Origin: Exilibacterium sp.
Lineage (GTDB): Bacteria > Pseudomonadota > Gammaproteobacteria > Pseudomonadales > Cellvibrionaceae
NCBI GenBank assembly: GCA_028280195.1
Contig: JANQMH010000017.1
Span: forward strand, 51,044-115,043
Reading direction: 5' to 3'
Length of the DNA: 64,000 nt
The notes under the pieces are model-generated. The model had not been told where the DNA came from. It did not search any database and was given only the letters and a program-made list of their open reading frames with translations. Both the position numbers and the translations under genes were made by a program. Shown piece by piece: positions 17,349 through 25,405 of the stretch (position 1 is its first letter; each line of letters opens with the position of its first letter).

Positions 17349-19835
17349 ATGCGTGCCCTCAAGCTAGCTGTGTTTGCCGCCGTTGCGGTGGGCTTTCTGT
17401 CCGGCTTCACCGGTTGCAGTTCGGGCAGCAGCGCGGACAATCCGAGCAACCCCGATACCTCACAACCCCCGGGCGGCTCCAGTGGGGTTACCTACAATGG
17501 CCCTGCGCCGCAGACCGATGATGTACAGAACTTCAGGCTGAACGTCTGGGACAACCTGGCCGCAGAGACCCACTGCGGAGCCTGCCACGGCGTCGGCGGC
17601 CAGGTGCCGCAGTTTGTGCGCGATGATGATATCAACCTTGCCTACAACGCCGCCAATACCATTGTCGATCTGCGTGTTCCCGCCAACTCGCGCATGGTGT
17701 CGAAAGTGGCTGAAGGGCACAACTGCTGGGAGAGCAATGCCTCGGTCTGCGGCGATATCATCACCAACTATATCGAGGGTTGGGCCGGTGACGGCGGCAA
17801 TGCCAATGTCATCGCCCTCACCGCACCGACCATCCAGGATGTCGGCGCCAGCAAGACCTTTCCGTCCAGCAGCGCCGAATTTGACACGCTGATCTATCAG
17901 CCCTATCTGCGCCAGTACTGTGCCAGCTGTCATGCCGAGGATGGTGCCGTGGCACAGCAGCAGCCCTATTTCGCCGGCAGCAACGTCGATGACGCTTACC
18001 AGGCGGCGAAGAGCAAGATCAATCTCGACATTCCCGCCAGTTCGCGTTTCGTCGTGCGCCTGGGGGATGAATCCCACGGCTGCTGGGATAACTGTGCCAA
18101 TAACGCCGCCGCCATGGAAGCCGCCATTGCCGCCTTCAGCGATGGCATACCCGTCACTACCGTCGATGCCGATCTGGTGTTGAGTAAGGCGCTGAGGCTC
18201 ACCGACGGTATCGTCGCCAGCAGCGGCGGCCGCGTGGAAAGCAATGTTATCGCACTCTACGAGTTCAAGGCCGGTTCCGGCAGCACCGCTTTCGATACCA
18301 GTGGTGTGACCCCGTCGCTCAATCTGCAGTTGAGCGGTGACTATGAGTGGGTCGGCTCCTGGGGTATACGGTTCAACAGCGGCAAGGCACAGGGCTCTAC
18401 CGCCAACAGCCGCAAATTGTTCGATTTCATTACTACCAGCGGTGAATACAGTATTGAAGCCTGGGTCATTCCCGACAACGTCAATCAGGATGGTCCGGCG
18501 CGCATTGTCACCTACTCCGGCGGCAACGAAACGCGCAACTTTACCCTGGGGCAAACCCTGTATAACTACAACTACCTGAACCGCAGTTCGGTAACCGACG
18601 CCAACGGCAACCCGGACCTGTCCACGGCGGACGCCGCCGAGCGCCTGCAGGCGACTCTGCAGCATGTGGTATTGACTTTCGATCCGGTTGAAGGGCGCCG
18701 CATCTACGTCAATGGCGAATACACCGGCGATGCCGATGACCAGGGCGGCGCCAGCCTCAACAGCTGGGATGACAGCTTTGCACTGGCGCTGGCCAGCGAG
18801 GTGTCCAACAGTGACAGGTGGGCGGGCACCGTGCGGCTGCTCGCCATTCACAACCGCGCGCTGAGCGACGAACAGGTGCTGCAGAACTTCGACGCCGGCG
18901 TGGGAGAGAAGTTCTTCCTGCTGTTCAGTGTCACCGATCTGATCAATGTGCCGGATTCCTACGTGGTCTTCGAGGCGCAGCAGTTTGACAATTACGGCTA
19001 TCTGTTTAACACACCGTTCTTTGTCAGCCTCGACGCCAACGCTCAGCTCAGTGACATTCCGCTGCGGGGCATGCGCATCGGCATCAACGGTCGCGAAGCC
19101 AAAAGCGGGCAGGCCTATGCCAACCTGGAGACGGTGTTGAGCGATGCCAACTACGTTGCCGGGCGCCAGGATCTGTCGCCGCTGGGTACCGTACTGGCGC
19201 TGGAGAAAGGGCCGACCGACGACGAGTTTTTCCTGAGTTTCGACCGGCTCGGCGACAATACCTACGTGCGCACACCGGTTACCGTACCGGTACCGGGCGC
19301 CCCTGCTGATTTAACGCCGCGGCCGCGTATCGGCATGCGCACCTTCGATGAAATCAACGCGACCCTGGCGGCCGCAACCGGTGTGTCGCAGACTAACAGC
19401 GAGGTGGCGGCAACTTATGCCACCGTCAAACAGCAGCTGCCGACAGTGCCCTATATCGACGGCTTCCTGGCGGCGAACCAGATGGCGGTAACCCAGCTGG
19501 CGGTGAAATACTGCAGCGAACTGGTGGATGATACGGGACTGCGGGCCAGTTTCTTCCCCGGCTTCAATTTCAGTGCCTCCGCCGCCACCGCGTTTGATAC
19601 GCCGGCCAAGCGCGATCAGGTTATCAGCCCGCTGCTGGACCGGCTGCTGGCCAACGACATTGCCGGCAGCTCGCTGTCGACCCAGCCCGACCCGGCGGTG
19701 GTCAGCGCCGAACTGAACGGCCTGATAGACAAAATGGTTGCCTGCGGCAGCGGCTGTGCGTCCGATCGCACCCCGACAGTGGTCAAGGCCACCTGCGCCG
19801 CAGCAGTCGGCAACGCCGTCATGTTAGTACAATAA
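17349..19835 (+). CDS. LamG-domain lipoprotein with two tandem haem modules
   Basis: An 828-residue lipoprotein; start 17349 places the signal peptide MRALKLAVFAAVAVGFLSGF directly before lipobox FTGC (C23). Two similar modules follow, each with CxxCH (CGACH at 76-80, CASCH at 191-195), an AYxAA(N/K)xxIxL helix, a P-A-(N/S)-SR segment and a distal H-x-CW...C pair. Residues about 290-510 form a LamG/concanavalin-like domain (YSIEAWVIPDNV, VVLTFDPVEGRRIYVNGEY). The C-terminal 300 residues are unassigned and contain several cysteines. An earlier start at 17268 would bury the signal peptide. It is likely a surface or periplasmic partner of the other haem proteins here. Confidence 0.86.
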   Translation: MRALKLAVFAAVAVGFLSGFTGCSSGSSADNPSNPDTSQPPGGSSGVTYNGPAPQTDDVQNFRLNVWDNLAAETHCGACHGVGGQVPQFVRDDDINLAYNAANTIVDLRVPANSRMVSKVAEGHNCWESNASVCGDIITNYIEGWAGDGGNANVIALTAPTIQDVGASKTFPSSSAEFDTLIYQPYLRQYCASCHAEDGAVAQQQPYFAGSNVDDAYQAAKSKINLDIPASSRFVVRLGDESHGCWDNCANNAAAMEAAIAAFSDGIPVTTVDADLVLSKALRLTDGIVASSGGRVESNVIALYEFKAGSGSTAFDTSGVTPSLNLQLSGDYEWVGSWGIRFNSGKAQGSTANSRKLFDFITTSGEYSIEAWVIPDNVNQDGPARIVTYSGGNETRNFTLGQTLYNYNYLNRSSVTDANGNPDLSTADAAERLQATLQHVVLTFDPVEGRRIYVNGEYTGDADDQGGASLNSWDDSFALALASEVSNSDRWAGTVRLLAIHNRALSDEQVLQNFDAGVGEKFFLLFSVTDLINVPDSYVVFEAQQFDNYGYLFNTPFFVSLDANAQLSDIPLRGMRIGINGREAKSGQAYANLETVLSDANYVAGRQDLSPLGTVLALEKGPTDDEFFLSFDRLGDNTYVRTPVTVPVPGAPADLTPRPRIGMRTFDEINATLAAATGVSQTNSEVAATYATVKQQLPTVPYIDGFLAANQMAVTQLAVKYCSELVDDTGLRASFFPGFNFSASAATAFDTPAKRDQVISPLLDRLLANDIAGSSLSTQPDPAVVSAELNGLIDKMVACGSGCASDRTPTVVKATCAAAVGNAVMLVQ

Positions 19836-19840
19836 AAGCA

Positions 19841-19881
19841 GTCACTAGTCACTAGCGACTAGTAACTAGTGACTAGCAACT
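19841..19881. repeat. Heptamer tandem repeat (CTAGNNA), tract 1
   Basis: Starting 6 bp after the LamG-lipoprotein stop, 7-bp units CTAGTCA, CTAGCGA, CTAGTAA, CTAGTGA and CTAGCAA follow in register. Each carries CTAG, a tetranucleotide that is rare in most proteobacteria. The tract lies between two genes of the same direction. Confidence 0.9.
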
Positions 19882-19929
19882 GAACCCCCGGCTGATATTA
19901 ACGAATGAATAAAATAGATAGGAACTGTT

Positions 19930-21540
19930 ATGGCAAAGCGCGGTAAAACATTTCAACCCGACGAGCCGTTATGGCATGCAGACCACCGCCGGCCCCGCAC
20001 CCGCCGCGAGCTGATTTCCCAGGGCTTTCGCGCCGGCATGGGCACCCTGCTGGGGGGCTCGGTACTCAGTTTGTTTGCCGATCCGCGGGCGGCATACGCG
20101 GCGCTCAGCAGCGATCTGGCCGACAGGCGTACCGCCTGCGGTATTGCGACCCAGGGCGCGGGTAAAATTCCCTTTATCTGCTTCGACCTTGCCGGCGGCG
20201 CCAATTTTGCCGGCTCCAATGTATTGATTGGCCAGCAGGGCGGGCAGATGGATTTTCTCAGCACCGCCGGTTACAGCAAGCAGGGCCTGCCGGGCGATAT
20301 GATTCCCTCGCTGGTAAACCCGGCCACCGGCACCAACGACTTTATCAATAGCGAGTTGGGGCTGGCTTTTCACTCTAACAGTGCGCTGTTGCAGGGTATT
20401 CTGGAAAAAGTACCCTCGGCTGCCACCCGCGGCCTGATTAACGGCGCGGTGATACCGGCGCGCTCGGAAAACGATACCGGCAATAACCCCCACAATCCGA
20501 TGTACGGCATCAACAGGGCAGGCGCCGATGGCGAGCTGCTGGCTCTGATCGGCTCGCGCAGCAGCGATTCCGGCGGTAACTCCCTGGCTCCCATGGGGCT
20601 GATCGATAACGAGAAGCGCCCGACCAAGGTCGATCGCCGCTCCGATGTTACCGGGCTGGTGGATGTGGGGGATCTGGTGGGTCTGTTGAGCCAGGAAGAC
20701 ACGGTGGCGGTGATGGAATCCATCTACCGCATCAGCGATGCCAAGTTGGGCAGCGTCAATACCGGTATCACCGCCGATGATGTGGTCAAGGACCTGGTGC
20801 GTTGCGGCTATATCAAAAGCGCGGATCTGGCCGACCGCTACGGCGATCCGAGCCAGCTCAATCCGGTGGCGGATATGCGCCTGGTGGGCGGCGCCGAGGC
20901 GCCGTTTACACTGGCCGACGTGGATGGCGACCGCGAGTTTGAAAAGACGGCGTCGGTTGCCAAAATGGTGGTGGAAGGCTTTGCCGGCGCCGGCACCATT
21001 ACCATGGGTGGTTACGATTACCACACTGGTGAGCGCGCCACCGGCGAGCGCCGCGACCTGCGCGCCGGCCGCTGTATCGGCGCCTGCCTGCAGTATGCCG
21101 CCAATGTCGGTGTACCGATTATGGTTTATGTGTTCAGTGACGGTTCGGTATTCAGCAACGGCATGACCGACGACAGCGAGGGCGGCGCCGGCAAAGGTGT
21201 CTGGACTGGCGATAATCAGCAGACCGCCGCCTCGTTCTTTCTGGTTTACGATCCGCGCCAGCGGCCGACGATCATTGGCTCCACGCCGGAGATTCAGGCC
21301 GTGCATCAGCAGATCGGCTATATGCGGCCGAGCGGCGATGTGGAAACCGGGTCCGGCATCCCGGCTGCCAACAACGTCAACCTGCTGGTGGATACGGTGG
21401 TGCTCAACTATATGGCGCTGCACGGTGAGCAGGGCAACTTCGTATCGACATTCGGCCAGACTTTGGGCCCCAGTGCGACCATGGACATGCTGACGGCGTT
21501 TGAGCCGCTGGCAAGTGTCAGCAACGGTGTGATCATTTAG
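19930..21540 (+). CDS. Tat-exported DUF1501-like protein
   Basis: A 536-residue protein whose N-terminus has a twin-arginine signal (TRRELISQGFRAGMGTLLGG, near residues 24-43) and a cleavage-like AYA, so it is folded before export through Tat. The body is rich in GG and NNPHNPMYG-like segments and resembles DUF1501 (sulfatase-fold, often next to haem proteins), but I place it there only with moderate confidence. It is the last gene of the rightward group; a strong terminator follows. Tat export suggests that it binds a cofactor or metal. A role with the haem proteins is inferred from position. Confidence 0.82.
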   Translation: MAKRGKTFQPDEPLWHADHRRPRTRRELISQGFRAGMGTLLGGSVLSLFADPRAAYAALSSDLADRRTACGIATQGAGKIPFICFDLAGGANFAGSNVLIGQQGGQMDFLSTAGYSKQGLPGDMIPSLVNPATGTNDFINSELGLAFHSNSALLQGILEKVPSAATRGLINGAVIPARSENDTGNNPHNPMYGINRAGADGELLALIGSRSSDSGGNSLAPMGLIDNEKRPTKVDRRSDVTGLVDVGDLVGLLSQEDTVAVMESIYRISDAKLGSVNTGITADDVVKDLVRCGYIKSADLADRYGDPSQLNPVADMRLVGGAEAPFTLADVDGDREFEKTASVAKMVVEGFAGAGTITMGGYDYHTGERATGERRDLRAGRCIGACLQYAANVGVPIMVYVFSDGSVFSNGMTDDSEGGAGKGVWTGDNQQTAASFFLVYDPRQRPTIIGSTPEIQAVHQQIGYMRPSGDVETGSGIPAANNVNLLVDTVVLNYMALHGEQGNFVSTFGQTLGPSATMDMLTAFEPLASVSNGVII

Positions 21541-21566
21541 GTTCAACCATAAGAAACGACGTTTGG

Positions 21567-21590
21567 GGGCTGCTTTCGCAGCCCTTTTTT
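21567..21590 (+). terminator. Rho-independent terminator of the rightward cytochrome operon
   Basis: GGGCTGC, loop TTTC, GCAGCCC and then TTTTTT give a perfect 7-bp GC-rich stem with a U-tract, 26 bp after the stop at 21540. Confidence 0.92.
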
Positions 21591-21605
21591 ATTTTTGCAC
21601 GCCGT

Positions 21606-23477
21606 TTACAACCGCACGTAAAGCGCCGGGTCGATATCGCCACAGCCCTCGCGACCGAGGTTGAGGTACTCCTGTTGATTCCACTGCGGAGTACCGCGGT
21701 ACAGCAGCGCGTAGTAACCGCAGCGCTCTTCGCGGCTGGCGATATCGCCGTCGCGCTGCAGGCGCTGTTTGAGCGTCTGCACCGAAAGCTGCTCCGTGAT
21801 CATGCGGATGCCGCCGTCCCGCGGCGTATCAAAGACGATGGCCTGCCCCGCCTGCCCGCCCTCACCTGACCAGGCCTGCCAGGCGGGCAGCTGTGTGTCG
21901 CTGCCGCGGCCCGGCGCGCCGTGGCGGGCAAAGGCTGCCCAGTAAGACATCATCGCCTGCGACAGTGTTTCGCGGCTGCTGCGCGTCGCTGTGGTAAATA
22001 CGCCGGGTTTGTTGAACAGCCCCTCGAAATGATTGATCACGAAGGGAATTTCCATGCCGTGGGCAGCGCCCAGCATGGTATCGATGGGGGCGAAAATACT
22101 GTTGGCCTGCTCGTCCCAGTCAAAGCGGTAGGCATATACCCGCCGGTTGCCGGCGCGGGCCAGCTGCGCCGCCAGCTCGTGCACGCTGCGCGCGCGCCAG
22201 TCGTCGCTGAGATAGCGTGCCCGGCGCTGGTACAGCGCCGCATCCCGGGCGCGCAGCAGCAGGCCGTAACGCCGCTCGGCATAGCGCGGGCTGAGAAACA
22301 TGAACAATTTCATTTCGTCGCGATTGGCGCCGGTGATCAGCGGCACGGCGTTGTAGGCGCCGGGGGTGGCCAATACCTCGGCGAAATTCTGCCGCGGCAA
22401 CACCTCGCCGTCGCCGATCAGGGTCGGGATATGCAACATACCGCCGACAAGGGGTTTATAGGCGTGCAGGATTTCGCCTGCCGTTTTTGCCCGCAGGTAG
22501 GCGGCGATATCGCTGCCCGACATTTTTTCCAGCTGCCGCCTGGCCGCTTCGCGGCCGGGAGGCTGCTGTTCACCGGCCAGCAGGGTCAACAGCAGCTCGG
22601 TGCTGCTGCCGGCGTGGCCGGGTATCTCGGCATCGGCGGCGTTTTCCGCTGCCGCCAGGCTGGTCGAGCGCAGGCTGCCGCTCTGTATGATGGCGCGGTG
22701 GAACAGCCCGGCGGCTTTGGGTGAAACCAGCAGTGCTGCGATGTTGGCGCCGCCGGCGGACTCGCCGAACACGGTGACATTGCCGGGGTCGCCGCCAAAG
22801 GCGGCAACGTTATCCTGCAGCCATTGCAGGGCGCGCACGATATCCAGGATGCCGTAGTTGCCCGAGGCGTCTTCGGCGGAAGCGGCCCTGTCGCGCAGCG
22901 CGGTGTGGCTGAACCAGCCCAGCGGGCCGAGCCGATAATTCAGAGAAACGGTAATCAGCTTGTGCTGCCCGGCCAGGGCCGACAGGTCGTAGCCGTCACT
23001 GGCGCCGGCACTGTTGCCGCCGCCGTGAATCCATACCATTACCGGCAGGCGCTGTCGGCCGCGGGGCAGCGCAGCGGCGGTAAAGGCCGGCGACCAGATA
23101 TTCAGATACAGGCAGTCCTCGCTGCCCACCGGGCGGCCCCACTGCTGCCGCTCGACATCCACCATCTGCCCTGCTATCTGGCTGCAGAAACTGCCGTAGC
23201 GATTGGCCAGCAACGGTTCTGCAAAGGCTTTGCCCGGCAGCGGTGCGCGCCAGCGCAGCTCGCCCACCGGGGGGCGGGCATAGGGAATGCCGAGCCAGGC
23301 AAAGGTATTGTTGCGGTGGCTGATGCCGACCGCCGTGCCCTGGGCAAGCTGGCGCCTGCTGTCGGGGTGCGGATCTGCGCTCAGGGCTGCCGGCTCGGGC
23401 AGGGACCTCGGCCACTGGTGCCAGATAAAAAGCCCACAGACGATGGCGGCGAGCAGCAGTGCCTTCCATATCCCCAT
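21606..23477 (-). CDS. Type B carboxylesterase
   Basis: A 623-residue carboxylesterase of the alpha/beta-hydrolase fold, anchored or exported by an N-terminal hydrophobic segment (residues 5-17). The nucleophile elbow GESAGG places Ser240; the oxyanion stretch is VWIHGGGNSAG; the acidic residue is near TGANRDEMKLF; the His lies in GAAHGMEIPF. SEDCLYLNIW is a typical type B signature. AAGGAG stands 8 bp before the ATG. It lies next to the TetR gene of the atu-like operon, so it could release terpenoid alcohols or acids from esters outside the cytoplasm. That role is inferred only from position. Confidence 0.92.
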   Translation of the reverse strand: MGIWKALLLAAIVCGLFIWHQWPRSLPEPAALSADPHPDSRRQLAQGTAVGISHRNNTFAWLGIPYARPPVGELRWRAPLPGKAFAEPLLANRYGSFCSQIAGQMVDVERQQWGRPVGSEDCLYLNIWSPAFTAAALPRGRQRLPVMVWIHGGGNSAGASDGYDLSALAGQHKLITVSLNYRLGPLGWFSHTALRDRAASAEDASGNYGILDIVRALQWLQDNVAAFGGDPGNVTVFGESAGGANIAALLVSPKAAGLFHRAIIQSGSLRSTSLAAAENAADAEIPGHAGSSTELLLTLLAGEQQPPGREAARRQLEKMSGSDIAAYLRAKTAGEILHAYKPLVGGMLHIPTLIGDGEVLPRQNFAEVLATPGAYNAVPLITGANRDEMKLFMFLSPRYAERRYGLLLRARDAALYQRRARYLSDDWRARSVHELAAQLARAGNRRVYAYRFDWDEQANSIFAPIDTMLGAAHGMEIPFVINHFEGLFNKPGVFTTATRSSRETLSQAMMSYWAAFARHGAPGRGSDTQLPAWQAWSGEGGQAGQAIVFDTPRDGGIRMITEQLSVQTLKQRLQRDGDIASREERCGYYALLYRGTPQWNQQEYLNLGREGCGDIDPALYVRL

Positions 23478-23623
23478 GACCGGTTCTCCTTGTGGTGGTC
23501 GTGGCCGCGCTTTGTCTCTACCGGCCGCTGTCGCATCTCGATCCTGTGAGCTTACAGTGTAGCTGAGCCTGCCCGAAATCGCCGCCGATGTGATTGCGCC
23601 GCGGTGTCCCGGTATGCGAGCGC

Positions 23624-24229
23624 CTACACGCGGTGAATAAGCAGCCGCAGTGCCTGCTGCGCCAGCTGCTGCAGCGTCATATCGCCATCCAGATGAAACC
23701 AGTTGTAAGTATTCGACAGGGCGCCGACCAGAAAGCGCCGCACCAGAAAGCAGTCCATATCGATCAGCCCGGCCTCGCGCACCGCCGCCAGCACATCCAG
23801 CCACAGCTGTTCGTAGATATCCCGCAGCGCCAGCACATCGGCCTGGTTCTCCGGGCTGAGTCTGCGCCACTCGCTGACCAGCAGCGCAAAGCCCTCGGCG
23901 CTGAGCCCGTGTATGGCTTCCAGTTCACAGGTAATCAGCGCCAGCAGCTGCTGCTGTGGTGTCTCTGCCTGCGCCAGGGCGGCGCGCATCTTGGCGGTGG
24001 AAACCAGTACCGCCTCGCGCATGACACCGCAGAGTATCGCTTCCTTATTGGGGAAATGGTGAAAGATACTGCCGGAGAGAATGCCGACCTCGCGGGCGAT
24101 ATCGCGCACTGTGGTGCGGTCAAAGCCCTTGTCACTGAATAAGCGCGCCGCACACTGCAGCAATTTGCCCTTGGCTGAATCCGGGTCGGTAATCGTGCCT
24201 TCAGCTACCAGCTGCGCAATGGATGTCAT
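23624..24229 (-). CDS. atuR: TetR-family repressor of the atu-like operon (AtuR-like)
   Basis: A 201-residue TetR regulator with the helix-turn-helix at about 25-68 (FDRTTVRDIAREVGILSGSIFHHFPNK, split here as one HTH) and a variable ligand-binding C-terminal part. It is transcribed away from the SDR-carboxylase operon; the intergenic region holds an 18-bp palindrome overlapping the operon promoter. In Pseudomonas, AtuR represses the atu genes by binding inverted repeats in the same relative place. The ligand is probably an acyl-CoA or terpenoid intermediate. The same palindrome in front of the BKACE gene suggests a second target. Confidence 0.88.
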   Translation of the reverse strand: MTSIAQLVAEGTITDPDSAKGKLLQCAARLFSDKGFDRTTVRDIAREVGILSGSIFHHFPNKEAILCGVMREAVLVSTAKMRAALAQAETPQQQLLALITCELEAIHGLSAEGFALLVSEWRRLSPENQADVLALRDIYEQLWLDVLAAVREAGLIDMDCFLVRRFLVGALSNTYNWFHLDGDMTLQQLAQQALRLLIHRV

Positions 24230-24347
24230 AGGGAATTAACGCCTTTTATCGGAAATGCAGACGGCGGCCATAATAACGGAATTACTGCGGCCCTGGCTGC
24301 AAAGCAGGCTGCAAATCTATTGAAGCACTTTTCCCTGTAAAGTGTAA

Positions 24348-24386
24348 ACCAAGCGCTTGCTTGGTAATTCATTTTCGCGTTATAGT
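24348..24386 (+). promoter_or_regulatory. TetR operator overlapping the atu-operon promoter
   Basis: The palindrome ACCAAGCGCTTGCTTGGT (24348-24365; 7-bp arms around GCTT) overlaps a -35 element TTGCTT (24357-24362), followed after 18 bp by -10 TATAGT (24381-24386). Bound repressor would block RNA polymerase. The operator sits between the divergent repressor (start 24229) and the SDR gene (start 24509). Confidence 0.85.
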
Positions 24387-24508
24387 CCTCAATTCTGCGC
24401 CGCGCCTGCGGGCCGGTGCCGGCGCCGGTGGTCTGCTGTTGTTGCCCTGGCGACCGGTGTCTTGGCGACTGCTGCCGTAGCGACGGATTCAGTCTTAAGG
24501 AGCGCCTT

Positions 24509-25402
24509 ATGCCTTATGAAAGCGTATTGCGGGACGGCCTGTTTAGCGGCTGCAATATGGTAGTGACCGGCGGCGGCAGCGGCATCGGCCGCTGCATCGC
24601 CCACGAACTCAGCCATCTTGGCGCGCAACTGGTATTGATCGGCCGCAGCCGGGAAAAGCTCGAGGCGGTGGCCGCGGAAATCGGCAGCGATGGCGGTGTC
24701 GCTCATATCTACAGCTGCGATATACGCGACGAGGCGCGCGTGGCGGCGGTGGTGGCCGACGCAGTCGACCAGCTGGGTGCAATCCACGGCCTGGTCAACA
24801 ATGCCGGCGGCCAGTATCCGGCTCCGCTCGCGCAGATCAACAGCAAGGGCTTTGAGGCGGTGGTGCGCACCAATCTGCTGGGCGGTTTTCTGATGGCGCG
24901 CGAGTGCTACAAGCAGTCCATGCAGCGGCACGGCGGCAGCATCGTCAATATCAGTGCCGACAATGCCGGCGGCATGCCCCTGATGGGGCACTCCGGGGCC
25001 GCCCGCGCCGGTATGGAAAACCTCACCCAGACGGCGGCGCTGGAATGGGCGCAAAACGGCGTGCGGGTCAATGCGGTGGCGCCCGGCTATATTCTGTCTT
25101 CCGGGATGGATACCTACGATGCCGACTTTCTCAAGGATATGATGCCGGCTTTTCAGCGCAGCGTGCCGCTGTACCGCATGGGCGAGGAGGCCGAGGTAAG
25201 CGCCATGGTGGCCTTTCTGCTCAGCGACGCCGCCCGCTATATCACCGGGCAGACCATCCGCATCGACGGCGGCTCCTCGCTGAAAACCCATTCGCCCGCC
25301 TGGCAGGTAGCCGCGGCGCGCAATAATCAGCCCTATAATGGTTTTCACCGCTGCACCCGTCCCGCCGTCTACGAGTCCGTGCAGGCGGACAGCGAGTCCT
25401 GA
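24509..25402 (+). CDS. atuB: Short-chain dehydrogenase/enoyl reductase-like (AtuB position)
   Basis: A 297-residue SDR with cofactor motif TGGGSGIG (20-27) and NNAGG (97-101). The usual catalytic YxxxK is absent: the aligned stretch HSGAARAGME (161-170) has Ser162 and Arg166. This HSGAARAG pattern is typical of peroxisomal trans-2-enoyl-CoA reductases and dienoyl-CoA-reductase relatives rather than alcohol dehydrogenases. In Pseudomonas the first SDR of the cluster, AtuB, is assigned to citronellol/citronellal oxidation; here a reduction or oxidation at the acyl-CoA level is also possible. AAGGAG lies 6 bp before the ATG. Only 3 bp separate it from the carboxylase gene. Confidence 0.85.
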   Translation: MPYESVLRDGLFSGCNMVVTGGGSGIGRCIAHELSHLGAQLVLIGRSREKLEAVAAEIGSDGGVAHIYSCDIRDEARVAAVVADAVDQLGAIHGLVNNAGGQYPAPLAQINSKGFEAVVRTNLLGGFLMARECYKQSMQRHGGSIVNISADNAGGMPLMGHSGAARAGMENLTQTAALEWAQNGVRVNAVAPGYILSSGMDTYDADFLKDMMPAFQRSVPLYRMGEEAEVSAMVAFLLSDAARYITGQTIRIDGGSSLKTHSPAWQVAAARNNQPYNGFHRCTRPAVYESVQADSES

Positions 25403-25405
25403 GCC

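Noticed and set aside
19969..21546. 525-codon minus-strand frame opposite the DUF1501-like gene
   Set aside because: The plus-strand gene has a Tat signal, a ribosome site and a terminator right after it; the minus frame has none.
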